DNA from: Verrucomicrobiota bacterium
Lineage (GTDB): Bacteria > Verrucomicrobiota > Verrucomicrobiia > Opitutales > Opitutaceae
DNA: 64,000 nt
Reading direction: 5' to 3'
NCBI GenBank assembly: GCA_023399155.1
Contig: JAEWQP010000001.1
Coordinates: 1 to 64,000 of the forward strand
The position numbers were made by a program, and so were the translations under genes. This document shows positions 34,810 through 43,777 of this stretch, piece by piece; the stretch's first letter is position 1, and each line of letters begins with the position of its first letter. The notes under the pieces are model-generated. The model did not search any database, was not told the DNA's origin, and saw only the letters and a program-made list of their open reading frames with translations.

Positions 34810-37800
34810 ATGAAGTCATTCTCCCTGCCGACTCTGATTGCGCTCGCGCTCTTCAGCCTCGTGGCCGTCGCTCCGTTCCATCCGGCCGAGGACGTGGTGC
34901 GTGCCGATTATCTGCTTCAGTTGCGGATGAGTTCGACCGCTTCGGGCGAGATCCGGCTCTACTTCGACGACGGCAAGGGACTTCGCGAAGCACTCGCGGA
35001 ACACGCACCGGTGAAGGCGGGAAGCGAGGCGGTCGACTACCACATCCGCGTCCCGGCGGGGACATTTCGCGGCATCCGCATCGATCCGATCAACGCCCCG
35101 GCAACACTCACTCTGGGCTCGCTGCGGATCACTGCGGCGGACGGAACCGTCATCCGCGACATCGCGCCCTCCGAACTGAAACCGGAATATGAAATCGAGG
35201 CGTTCTCCGTCGAGGGCGACATCGCTCGCGTGGTGACGACGCCCGGCGGGATCGACCCGCAACTGCGCCTCACCTTCGACCCTGCACTCACCCTGAAATC
35301 AAAGGCGATGAGCGGTCTCGCGGTGACCCTGTTGCGCGCCACCATCCTCTTCGGCATGGTCCTCGGTGCACTCGCAGCCTGGAGGCGTTTTCCCGCACTC
35401 TCGGCCAAGGCGGCCGGCCTGCGCACTTGGGCGACCCAGCATCCCCGCCGCGCCGTCGCTGCTGTCGCCCTTTTCGCGGTCATCACCAGCTGCTACCCGG
35501 TGGTCTTTCTGGGCCGAAGCTTCGCTTCCCCCAATTTCTCTGACGGCACGGTCCTGCTCTACGGCCGGTTTCCGACGCTTCCCGGCTACACGGATGCGAC
35601 GATGTCGCGCGCCAACGGATCGGATGTCGGCGCTCTCGCCTGGTTCAACCAACCGACCTCGACCATCCAGCATCGCGCACTTTTTCGCGACGGCGAACTG
35701 CCCCTCTGGCAGCGTTACGACTGCGCGGGTGAGACGCTGCTGGGACAGGGGCAATCGATGTTCGGCGACATCCTGCATTTCATCCCGATTGCCGCCGGCG
35801 GCGCCGCCTGGGCATGGGACGCGAAGCTCGTCATCGCACGATGGCTCTTTGCCTTCGGCCTCGGCCTCGTGGTGTTCCGGCTCACGCGCCACCTTCCCGC
35901 GGCGCTGATCACCGCCGCCTCCAGCGCATTCATCGGGTTCTTCCTCTATCGCGTCAATCACCCGGCAAACTACTCGATGTGCTACGCGCCCTGGATGCTT
36001 TGGGCGTGGGTCGGCATCGTCCAGTCGCGCGATGCCCGGCGCGCGTTTCCGTGGATCGCGGCCCTGGTGCTGGTGAACTTCCAGGAACTGGTGAGCGGCA
36101 CGGCCAAGGAGGCCTACATGCTCCTGCTGTCCCTCAACCTCACAGGCGCGTTCCTGCTGCTCGTCTCACGCGACAGCTGGCGCACGAAGACGGCCAAACT
36201 CCTCGGCGCAGCAGCCGCCGGCGTGGTCTTCCTCGCGCTCACGTCGCCGGTGTGGGTGACGTTCCTGCGCGCGCTCGCCAGTTCGCACACCTCATACAAC
36301 ACCCCGAGCGCCTACCAGGTGCTTCCCACCCTGCTTGTCGGCGTGTTTGATGAGTTGTTCTACCGGCCATTCCACCTGCAGAATTGGACGTGGAACCCGT
36401 CGGCAAATGCCGTGGTTCTGCTCGGGGTGCTCTTCCGGCTTGTGACGCTTCGCCGCGTCCCGCTAGGACGCGAGGAAGCCGTGCTGACAGGAGGTGTCGC
36501 CCTGGCCCTCGCACTCGTTTTCGGGTTTTTCCCGCCCGAGTGGATCAAGGCCGTGCCGTTTCTGGGGAACGTCGCCCACATCGACAACACGTTCTCGTGC
36601 GTGCTGATCATCCACCTGATCGTGCTGGCGGGCTTCGGCTTCCGGGTCGCGGCAGACCGCCTTGGGCGGCCCGAGGGTCGAGGGGATATCATCCTCGTCG
36701 CCGTTCTGTTCGTCGCCCTGCTCCTGCCCGTCCTGAGCATGGCGCAGGTCGTGCACCGTGAGCCGTTCGGTTCGAACACGTTCTACCAAGCCCTGTCCCA
36801 GGGCAGGCGCGTGCCCTTTCTTCCCCTTGTCTGGGCGAGCTTCATCATCCTTCCCGCCGCGGCCGTCGGCCTCCTGATCGCAGCGCGGCGGCACATCATG
36901 CTCGGCCGATGGACGCCCGCCACGCTCGGCGTGATCGCGGCCTGTAGTGTCGCGACTTTGTGGAGACATGGCCTCGCGCCGGGCGATGGTTTCCAGCCGT
37001 TCGTCTACGCACCGGGACCGCGGGTGGACCTTCACGCGCCCTCGCCCGCCATAGAACACATCCGCGCGACCAGCCAGGAGCCGTGGCGCATCGTCGGATT
37101 TGAAGGCAATCTCTTCCCGGGCTGGAGCGGCACCTATGATCTGGAGAACATCTCCGGTCCCAACGCCGTCAAGAATCCGCTCTTCCGGCAGCTGCAGGAC
37201 GCGCTCGGTCTCAGGCGGGTCTGGGACTGGCGCGTTGTCGTGGACGCCGAGTCGCTCGCCCGCCTCCATCGCGCCTACGACGTGCTCAACGTACGCCACT
37301 ATGTCGACCTCCAGGGCGGCGATCCGCGGATCTCCCAGGTGCTCGCGCGGACGTATTCAGCCGATCTTGACGTGTATGAAAGCGTGACGGCCTGGCCGCG
37401 CGCGTTCTTCACCGACAGGCTGGCGCGCGTCGATGGCGCTGCTGGCATGGCCCGCCTCGTGGCGGAGAGCGACAGCCGGCCATTTGCCGCCATGCAGCAG
37501 GGCGAACCGGTGGACGTCGCGGGCATCCCCGAGTTGCTCGAGGGCCGCACCATCACGCCCGCAACGGACTATCGCCTCACGACCAACACGACCACATTCA
37601 CCGTCGAGGCGAACGGTCCGGGCATGATCGTGCTGCACGAAGCCTGGCTGCGGGGCGATTTTCGCGTGACGGTCAATGGCGAGCGTGGACGCTACGTCAG
37701 GGTCAATCACGCCTTCAAGGGAGTCGCGGTGGATCGGGCCGGCACGTACACGATCCAGTTCCGCTACTGGCCGCGGGGGTTCACGTGGACGCTCATCGCC

Positions 37801-37893
37801 GCCGGCGTGGCGCTGATCGTTCTCGCCGCGGCCGCGGTCTATGGGTGGCGGACGCGCCGCAGAGATGAAAACGAACGCGCCACGCACGCGTAG
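34810..37893 (+). CDS. YfhO-like polytopic membrane protein with N-terminal module A
   Basis: The 1027-residue protein has one N-terminal helix, module A at about residues 28-160 (EIRLYFDDGKGL, FRGIRIDP, DPQLRLTFDPAL) and then about a dozen membrane segments (about 170-720). A large extracytoplasmic C-terminal domain follows (about 735-985), with YDVLNVRHYV, AWPRAFFTDR, VLHEAWLRGDF and RVNHAFKGV, and a last helix. The order of helices and the AWPRAFF...HAFKGV tail are those of YfhO-like proteins, which are implicated in surface-glycan glycosylation. The next gene is a tandem paralogue. Confidence 0.78.
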   Translation: MKSFSLPTLIALALFSLVAVAPFHPAEDVVRADYLLQLRMSSTASGEIRLYFDDGKGLREALAEHAPVKAGSEAVDYHIRVPAGTFRGIRIDPINAPATLTLGSLRITAADGTVIRDIAPSELKPEYEIEAFSVEGDIARVVTTPGGIDPQLRLTFDPALTLKSKAMSGLAVTLLRATILFGMVLGALAAWRRFPALSAKAAGLRTWATQHPRRAVAAVALFAVITSCYPVVFLGRSFASPNFSDGTVLLYGRFPTLPGYTDATMSRANGSDVGALAWFNQPTSTIQHRALFRDGELPLWQRYDCAGETLLGQGQSMFGDILHFIPIAAGGAAWAWDAKLVIARWLFAFGLGLVVFRLTRHLPAALITAASSAFIGFFLYRVNHPANYSMCYAPWMLWAWVGIVQSRDARRAFPWIAALVLVNFQELVSGTAKEAYMLLLSLNLTGAFLLLVSRDSWRTKTAKLLGAAAAGVVFLALTSPVWVTFLRALASSHTSYNTPSAYQVLPTLLVGVFDELFYRPFHLQNWTWNPSANAVVLLGVLFRLVTLRRVPLGREEAVLTGGVALALALVFGFFPPEWIKAVPFLGNVAHIDNTFSCVLIIHLIVLAGFGFRVAADRLGRPEGRGDIILVAVLFVALLLPVLSMAQVVHREPFGSNTFYQALSQGRRVPFLPLVWASFIILPAAAVGLLIAARRHIMLGRWTPATLGVIAACSVATLWRHGLAPGDGFQPFVYAPGPRVDLHAPSPAIEHIRATSQEPWRIVGFEGNLFPGWSGTYDLENISGPNAVKNPLFRQLQDALGLRRVWDWRVVVDAESLARLHRAYDVLNVRHYVDLQGGDPRISQVLARTYSADLDVYESVTAWPRAFFTDRLARVDGAAGMARLVAESDSRPFAAMQQGEPVDVAGIPELLEGRTITPATDYRLTTNTTTFTVEANGPGMIVLHEAWLRGDFRVTVNGERGRYVRVNHAFKGVAVDRAGTYTIQFRYWPRGFTWTLIAAGVALIVLAAAAVYGWRTRRRDENERATHA

Positions 37894-40800
37894 CTGGCTC
37901 CGCGGCGTCCATGCGCCCATCGCGCTCGCGGCGCTGCTGGTGGCCCTCGCGGTCGAACTCACCTTCCCGCCGTTCGACCCACGCGAGGACCCGGGATTTC
38001 CGTTTGCCTTCGAGGTGGACATCGCCTCGGCGGACACGGGCTGGGCTCAGGTCTTTGTCGACACCGGGCATGGATTCAATGTGGAGCAATCCAGCATCTC
38101 GCCGGTCACCTCGAACGAGCCGCTCAGGCGGCACCGATTCCTGTTGAAACGCGGGCTGGTGCGAAAGCTCCGACTCGATCCGTTCAATGGACCGACCTCG
38201 GCCACGACATTGCGATCGGCCCGCCTGGTGGACGCGGCGACCGGGGCGCTCGTGCATGAGTTTCCGCCCGCGTCGTTCGCGCCCAACAACCAGGTCGCGG
38301 AGTTTCAGATCGCGGGCGACCTGATGCGGGTCGTGCCCGCCGATGCTGCGAACGATCCGCAGCTGGTTGTCACGTTCGACCCCGCCCTGCAGCTTGGTGT
38401 CGGTCCTCGGGATGCGGGCTGGTTTCGAGTCATGCGAGCGCTACTCGTCCTTGTCCTGTGCCTGGGCGGCGCCTACGCAGTGCGCGCGCTCGGCCGCACG
38501 TCGCCCGGAGCGCGAGCCGTCTCCGTCATGCGTGAGCTGGGCGCACGCCACCCGCGGGCGGTGCTTGCACTCGTCGCGGTCGCCGCCGCGATGGTGTGTT
38601 GTCACCCGCTGATCTTCGACGGCCGAAGCCTCGTGTCTCCAGGTTACGGATTGCCTCTTGTCCACCCGGACCACCCGGGATCTCCCTACGTACCCGAATC
38701 GTGGAGATACGTGGAGGATCCGCGCGCGTCGGACATCGGGGCCATGTTCTGGCAACATCTACCCTACAGCGTCATCCAGCACCGCGCGCTGCTGATCGAC
38801 GGCGAGCCACCCCTCTGGAACCGCTACAACTCGTGCGGCACTGAACTTCTCGGCCAGGGCCAATCAATGCTCGGCGATCCGTTTCATGTGCCGGTGATCC
38901 TTGCGGGTGGCGCAGCCTGGGCGTGGGACGTGAAGTTCGTCACGGCACGGTTCCTCTTTGCCCTTGGGTGTGGATTCGTGGCCTGGGCGGCAGTGCGGCA
39001 CCTGGGAATCGCGAGCCTGCTCGCCTTCGCCGCCCCGTTCGCGGGGTTCTTCAGCTACCGGTTGAGCCATCCCGCCGTATTCACGTTTTGCTATGCGCCC
39101 TGGATCCTCGTGGCGTGGTTGGAGGTCGCCGCCGTGCGCGACGCGCGGCGACTGGCAGGCTGGATGGCGCTGGTCCTCGTTGCCACCTGGTGCGTCCTCA
39201 CCAGCGGAACGGCCAAGGAGGCGACCATGCTTGCGCTCGCGCTCAACGCCGTCGGTTTCGCTGCGGCCCTGCCCGCCCTGCGGTCAGGCGCGCTTCGCTC
39301 CCGCATGGTGCTGCTCTCCGCACTGCTCGGCGTCGCCGGAGTGCTGATACTCGCGCCTGCATGGACGGGCTTCGTCGAGGCGCTGAAGGTGTCCTGGACC
39401 TCGAACACCGAGGCCTACGCGCTGCGCCTGCCAGCCGCGCAGGTGGTGGGTGCCTTCGACGCGATGTTCCTCTCCGAGTTCCTGCCCGACCGGACCGTCG
39501 GCGGGCCCTCGACGAACTTCGTCGTGCTGGCGGGCGTGCTGGCCTTTGCCGTCACGGCGCTGCGTCACCGTCGCGATCCTGCCGCCTGGGCCTGCGGGCT
39601 GGGCGCGGTGGGTGCGTTCTCACTCGCCCTGGACGTGCCCTGGCTGCCCTCGCGCTGGATTCTTGCCGCGCCGGGCCTGGCGAACGTCGGACACGTCGGC
39701 TACACGTTTCTCTGCGTCGCGATCCCGTTGCTCGTCCCCCTCGCCGCCCAAGGGTTCGCCGCGCTGGAGAGCGCCACGCACAAAGAACGACGCTGGGCGC
39801 TGGGCATCGTCGGTGCACTGATGCTCGCGCTCGTGGCGGTCCATCTCAGCAACGTACCCGGGAGCTGGGGACAGATGCGTGATGTGGCAAGCCTGCCGTC
39901 CCACGAACCCGCGGCCAGTCATGGTTTCTTCCTGCTCTGCGTGGCCGCCACGCTGGCCGGCATCGCGGGGCTGGCGCTCGCCACGTCGTGGATGCGGTCG
40001 TCCGGGGATCGCCGCATCGCCGGCGTGCTCCTATTGGCGGCCTCCCTCATCCCGGTGCTGGGCCGGCACGGTCAGTTGCCCGAGGTGGGCCAATCCGACT
40101 ATTTCGTGAGCCCGGCGCCCCGGGCCGACCTGGCGGAACTCTCGCCGGTGCTGCGTGACCTCCAGCAGCGAACGATCCAGGAGCCGGCGCGCGTCCTTGG
40201 CCTCAACGGCCACCTCTTCCCGGGATTCACCGCGGTGTTTGGCCTGGAGGGCCCCAATGGGCCGGACGCACTCGTCAGTCGCAGTTATCGCGAACTCGTC
40301 GAGACCGGCGGCCTCGCCCGACACGATGCTTGGTACTTCGAATCCGGTCGCGCCGATCTCGAGCCGCGGCGGCGCATGCTCGACCTGCTCAATGTGCGTT
40401 ACTTCGTGAGTTGCCCGGAGTCGCCCGACGTTCCGTCCTGGCTCCGACCGCTCGGGGCGGAGGAACTCACGCTCTTTGAAAGCCCGACAGCCTGGCCCCG
40501 CGCGTTCTTCACCGATCGGATCGAGACCGGCGATGGGCCCGAGGCGGTGGTCGACCGGTTGCTCCAGGGCGACGGACGACCCTTCGCCATGATGGCCCCG
40601 GCCGACCTCGCACGGACCGAACCCGCGCCCGGCCACGTATCCGAAGACCGGATCGTGGCGGGGCGCGACTACACGCTTGGGAGCAACGAGACAGCGTTCA
40701 CGATCGACGCGCCAGCCGCCGGGGTCGTGGTCCTCATGGAAACCTGGCTGCCCGCGCGGTTTCGGGCCGAACTCGACGGGCAGCCGACGGAAGTCCTGCG

Positions 40801-41002
40801 CGTGAACCACGCGTTCAAGGGCGTGCGCGTGCCGGGTCCTGGCACCCACCGGGTCCGGTTCGTCTTCGCACCTGCGCCTCTGCGCGCCGCGACGTTTGCC
40901 GCGGGTGCGGGTCTGTTGCTGGCGGTCGCGTCGCTGGGCTGGGCTTGGCGTCGACCGGTGCGCCCGCCGCCAGCCGCAGGGCCGACGCGGCCGACGAGCT
41001 GA
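37865..41002 (+). CDS. YfhO-like polytopic membrane protein, tandem paralogue
   Basis: The 1045-residue protein repeats the layout of the preceding one: an N-terminal helix, module A (about 40-180: AQVFVDTGHGF, VRKLRLDP, DPQLVVTFDPAL), many membrane segments and a C-terminal domain with LDLLNVRYFV, AWPRAFFTDR and RVNHAFKGV. Shared landmarks such as LLGQGQSM and TSGTAKEA show that the two genes arose by duplication and then diverged. ATG 37865 overlaps the preceding gene by 29 bases; a GTG at 37841 is possible. Retention of both copies suggests different acceptor or donor preferences, which is inference. Confidence 0.78.
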   Translation: MKTNAPRTRSWLRGVHAPIALAALLVALAVELTFPPFDPREDPGFPFAFEVDIASADTGWAQVFVDTGHGFNVEQSSISPVTSNEPLRRHRFLLKRGLVRKLRLDPFNGPTSATTLRSARLVDAATGALVHEFPPASFAPNNQVAEFQIAGDLMRVVPADAANDPQLVVTFDPALQLGVGPRDAGWFRVMRALLVLVLCLGGAYAVRALGRTSPGARAVSVMRELGARHPRAVLALVAVAAAMVCCHPLIFDGRSLVSPGYGLPLVHPDHPGSPYVPESWRYVEDPRASDIGAMFWQHLPYSVIQHRALLIDGEPPLWNRYNSCGTELLGQGQSMLGDPFHVPVILAGGAAWAWDVKFVTARFLFALGCGFVAWAAVRHLGIASLLAFAAPFAGFFSYRLSHPAVFTFCYAPWILVAWLEVAAVRDARRLAGWMALVLVATWCVLTSGTAKEATMLALALNAVGFAAALPALRSGALRSRMVLLSALLGVAGVLILAPAWTGFVEALKVSWTSNTEAYALRLPAAQVVGAFDAMFLSEFLPDRTVGGPSTNFVVLAGVLAFAVTALRHRRDPAAWACGLGAVGAFSLALDVPWLPSRWILAAPGLANVGHVGYTFLCVAIPLLVPLAAQGFAALESATHKERRWALGIVGALMLALVAVHLSNVPGSWGQMRDVASLPSHEPAASHGFFLLCVAATLAGIAGLALATSWMRSSGDRRIAGVLLLAASLIPVLGRHGQLPEVGQSDYFVSPAPRADLAELSPVLRDLQQRTIQEPARVLGLNGHLFPGFTAVFGLEGPNGPDALVSRSYRELVETGGLARHDAWYFESGRADLEPRRRMLDLLNVRYFVSCPESPDVPSWLRPLGAEELTLFESPTAWPRAFFTDRIETGDGPEAVVDRLLQGDGRPFAMMAPADLARTEPAPGHVSEDRIVAGRDYTLGSNETAFTIDAPAAGVVVLMETWLPARFRAELDGQPTEVLRVNHAFKGVRVPGPGTHRVRFVFAPAPLRAATFAAGAGLLLAVASLGWAWRRPVRPPPAAGPTRPTS

Positions 41003-41104
41003 CATGCTCCTGATCGCCAGCGGCTTGTGAAGTCCCGGGAACCCGGAAAGGAACATCCTTTTCCCTTGGCGCGCCGCCCGGCGGGCGATTGTCTCGGGGC
41101 AACC

Positions 41105-42166
41105 ATGGGCAAGACGCTCCTCGTGACCGGCTCCTCCGGCCTGATCGGCTCGGAAGTGTGCTGCCATTTTTCCAGGCTCGGCTGGGCCATCCACGGCGTG
41201 GACAACAACCAGCGCGCCGTCTTCTTCGGCCCTTCCGGCGACACGCGGTGGAACCAGCGGCGCCTCGAGCAAAGCCTGTCGGGGTTTCACCACCACGAGC
41301 TCGACATCCGTGATCGGTCCGGCGTGCTTGCCCTGCTGCGCGAACTCAAGCCCACAGCCATCGTGCACACCGCGGCTCAACCCTCGCACGACCGGGCGGC
41401 TGCGATCCCGTTCGACGACTTCGACACCAACGCCGTGGGCACGCTCAACCTCCTCGAGGCCGCGCGCCAGGCGTGCCCGGAGTCGCCGTTCGTGCACATG
41501 TCCACGAACAAGGTCTACGGCGACGCCCCGAACCGGATCGCGCTGGCCGAACTCGAAACGCGCTGGGACTACGCAGATCCCGCCTACGAGCACGGGATCT
41601 CCGAGACGTTTTCCATCGACCAGTCCAAGCATTCGCTGTTCGGCGCGTCCAAGGTCGCGGCCGACGTCATGGTGCAGGAGTACGGGCGCTACTTTGACAT
41701 GCCCACGTGCTGCCTGCGCGGCGGCTGCCTCACCGGGCCCAACCACAGCGGCGTGGAACTGCACGGCTTCCTGAGCTACCTGGTGAAATGCAACCTCGAG
41801 GGCCGCGAGTACCGGGTTTTTGGTTACAAGGGCAAGCAGGTGCGCGACAACATCCACTCGCAGGATGTCGCCCGGTTCATCCACGCCTTCATCGACACGC
41901 CGCGCCGCGGCGAGGTCTACAATCTCGGCGGCGGCAAGGCCAACTCATGCTCCATCCTGGAGGCGTTCACGCTCACCGAGCGCCTCACCGGACGCGCGCA
42001 GGCCCACACCTACGTCGACCAGAATCGCATCGGCGACCACATCTGCTATTATAGCGACCTGCGCAAGATGCGCGCCCACTACCCGGCCTGGGACATCACC
42101 GTGTCGCTCGAACAGACCATCGCCGAGATCGTCGCTGCCTGGAGGAAACGTCCGTCGGGCGCCTGA
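41105..42166 (+). CDS. NAD-dependent epimerase (CDP-paratose 2-epimerase-like SDR)
   Basis: The 353-residue extended SDR has [13 protein letters not shown] at the N-terminus, [20 protein letters not shown] and [12 protein letters not shown] with [13 protein letters not shown]. These landmarks are those of the RfbE group, which epimerises CDP-paratose at C2. The catalytic YxxxK is F179-GAS-K183 here, within [15 protein letters not shown] 41105 is chosen since the first strand starts at residue 4; the GTG-initiated extension from 41027 is not conserved-looking. The radical SAM gene follows after 27 bases. Confidence 0.83.
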   Translation: MGKTLLVTGSSGLIGSEVCCHFSRLGWAIHGVDNNQRAVFFGPSGDTRWNQRRLEQSLSGFHHHELDIRDRSGVLALLRELKPTAIVHTAAQPSHDRAAAIPFDDFDTNAVGTLNLLEAARQACPESPFVHMSTNKVYGDAPNRIALAELETRWDYADPAYEHGISETFSIDQSKHSLFGASKVAADVMVQEYGRYFDMPTCCLRGGCLTGPNHSGVELHGFLSYLVKCNLEGREYRVFGYKGKQVRDNIHSQDVARFIHAFIDTPRRGEVYNLGGGKANSCSILEAFTLTERLTGRAQAHTYVDQNRIGDHICYYSDLRKMRAHYPAWDITVSLEQTIAEIVAAWRKRPSGA

Positions 42167-42193
42167 CTCTCGCGCCCCCTTCCCCCTTCCTGC

Positions 42194-43753
42194 GTGACGC
42201 GTCCGGACTACGTCTGCATCGACGATCTCGCCCCGGCCATCGCGGAGCCGGGCTGGGTGCTTCGCGGTTGGTGGGTATCCGAAGATGTCGGAGCTAGGTC
42301 GATCGTCCTCGAGACCGGGCCCGGTTCTGCCGAGCCGCTCTGGTTCGGACATCGCCGTGATGACCTCGCGGCCGCGTTTCCGGATAACCCGGCGGCCGGG
42401 CACAGCGGGTTTTTCGGCTGGATCCCCGCCGGACCCGGCGTCTTGCCACCAGGCGCGGCGCGCTGGTGGTTCTCGGTTCCGGACGGGACCTGGCGTACGA
42501 TCCCGGCGGACCTCCAGGCCCGCACGCCGCAGGGCGTTCAGGCCGGCGCCCTGGCGCCCGCGGATCCGCCGCCTTCCGTTCTGGAGGCGTCGCGGCGCGC
42601 CCATGATGTCGAGACGCGCGTGCGCATCGCGCTCGCCGGCCAGCGCGCCCTGACACTGCGGCTGGACATCGTCAACAAGTGCAACCTCCGGTGCGTGATG
42701 TGCCACTACTCGGTGGACGACATCTTCCGCCGCCCTGCACGATCGGTGACTCCCGAGCAGTTCGAGACGTGGTTTGCCCCCCTTGCGAATCACGTGCACG
42801 AGGTCATGCTCTCGTGCGCCGACGAGCCGCTGATGTCACGACATTTTGGTGACATCCTGCGCCTGCTCCGCCGCATCGCGCCGCATGTCGCCATCCGGTT
42901 CTGCACAAATGCCACCCTGCTCACGGCCCAAACCGCGCGCCTGATCGTGGAACAGCAGGTGGACGAGGTCCTCTTCTCCTTCGATGCCTGCACGCGCGAG
43001 ACGCTCGAGGCGATCCGGCGCGGCGCCGACTTCGAGCGCGTGCTGCACAACATCAGGCGGCTCGCCGCGCTGCGCGACCAGGCGGGTTCGCGTTTTCCCG
43101 TGCTCGGGGTGAACTTTGTGATGATGGCGCGCAACATCCACGAGGCGCCGTCCTTCGTCGACCTGGCTCGCGAGCTCGGCATCGCGCAAATCGATTTCCG
43201 CCATCTGGTCGAGGGCTACGATCGGTTCCGGCTGCACGACGAGCAGCTCTCGCGGCAACCGGCACGCTTTAATCACTATCGCGCGGCGATCGCCGAAGCG
43301 GCTGCGCGCGCCGGCCTCGCGGTCTACCTGCCTCCCCCGCTGGAGACGCCGCAGGCGTGGTCGCCGGGATCGGACGAGCCCCCGTGCTCGCTGGACGAGT
43401 TTCGCGCCGCCATGGACCGGTTCGTGCCCGACGCGGACGCCACTCCGCCGCAACTGGCGCAGCGGGAATCCCCGACGACCAAGCGCTGGCCCTCGATGGC
43501 GGAGTTTTTCCAGGGCGTCTACTGCCTGCGCCCGTTCACCGAGGTGTTCATCCGCGATCAGCACGAAGTCCTGCCATGCCCATGGCACCACCAGGTGCTC
43601 GGTACGCTTGGGCAGGGAGAAAACCTCCTCCAGTTCTTCATGGGCGATCGCTTCGTACAACTCCGGCGCGCCATGTTCCAGCCCGAGGGGGATCCTCATT
43701 GCCAGGGATGCCCGTTCAAATCCATGGAATTACCGGGGGATCGCGTCGGCTGA
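42194..43753 (+). CDS. Radical SAM enzyme with N-terminal module B and SPASM-like C-terminus
   Basis: The 519-residue protein starts at GTG 42194. Residues of about 1-100 are module B (WVLRGWWVSEDVGARSI, then HSGFFGWIPAG), seen also in the proteins at 16527 and 20543. The radical SAM core follows with C163-NLR-C167-VM-C170, which would ligate a 4Fe-4S cluster, and FCTNATLL, EVLFSFDACT and VNFVMMARN. The end has extra cysteines (YCLRPF, LPCPWHH, HCQGCPF), like a SPASM auxiliary-cluster domain. Flanked by two sugar-nucleotide epimerases, it may modify a sugar or glycan by radical chemistry. The substrate is unknown. Confidence 0.85.
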   Translation: MTRPDYVCIDDLAPAIAEPGWVLRGWWVSEDVGARSIVLETGPGSAEPLWFGHRRDDLAAAFPDNPAAGHSGFFGWIPAGPGVLPPGAARWWFSVPDGTWRTIPADLQARTPQGVQAGALAPADPPPSVLEASRRAHDVETRVRIALAGQRALTLRLDIVNKCNLRCVMCHYSVDDIFRRPARSVTPEQFETWFAPLANHVHEVMLSCADEPLMSRHFGDILRLLRRIAPHVAIRFCTNATLLTAQTARLIVEQQVDEVLFSFDACTRETLEAIRRGADFERVLHNIRRLAALRDQAGSRFPVLGVNFVMMARNIHEAPSFVDLARELGIAQIDFRHLVEGYDRFRLHDEQLSRQPARFNHYRAAIAEAAARAGLAVYLPPPLETPQAWSPGSDEPPCSLDEFRAAMDRFVPDADATPPQLAQRESPTTKRWPSMAEFFQGVYCLRPFTEVFIRDQHEVLPCPWHHQVLGTLGQGENLLQFFMGDRFVQLRRAMFQPEGDPHCQGCPFKSMELPGDRVG

Positions 43754-43777
43754 CCGGCGCCCCCGCCTCCCGCCACC

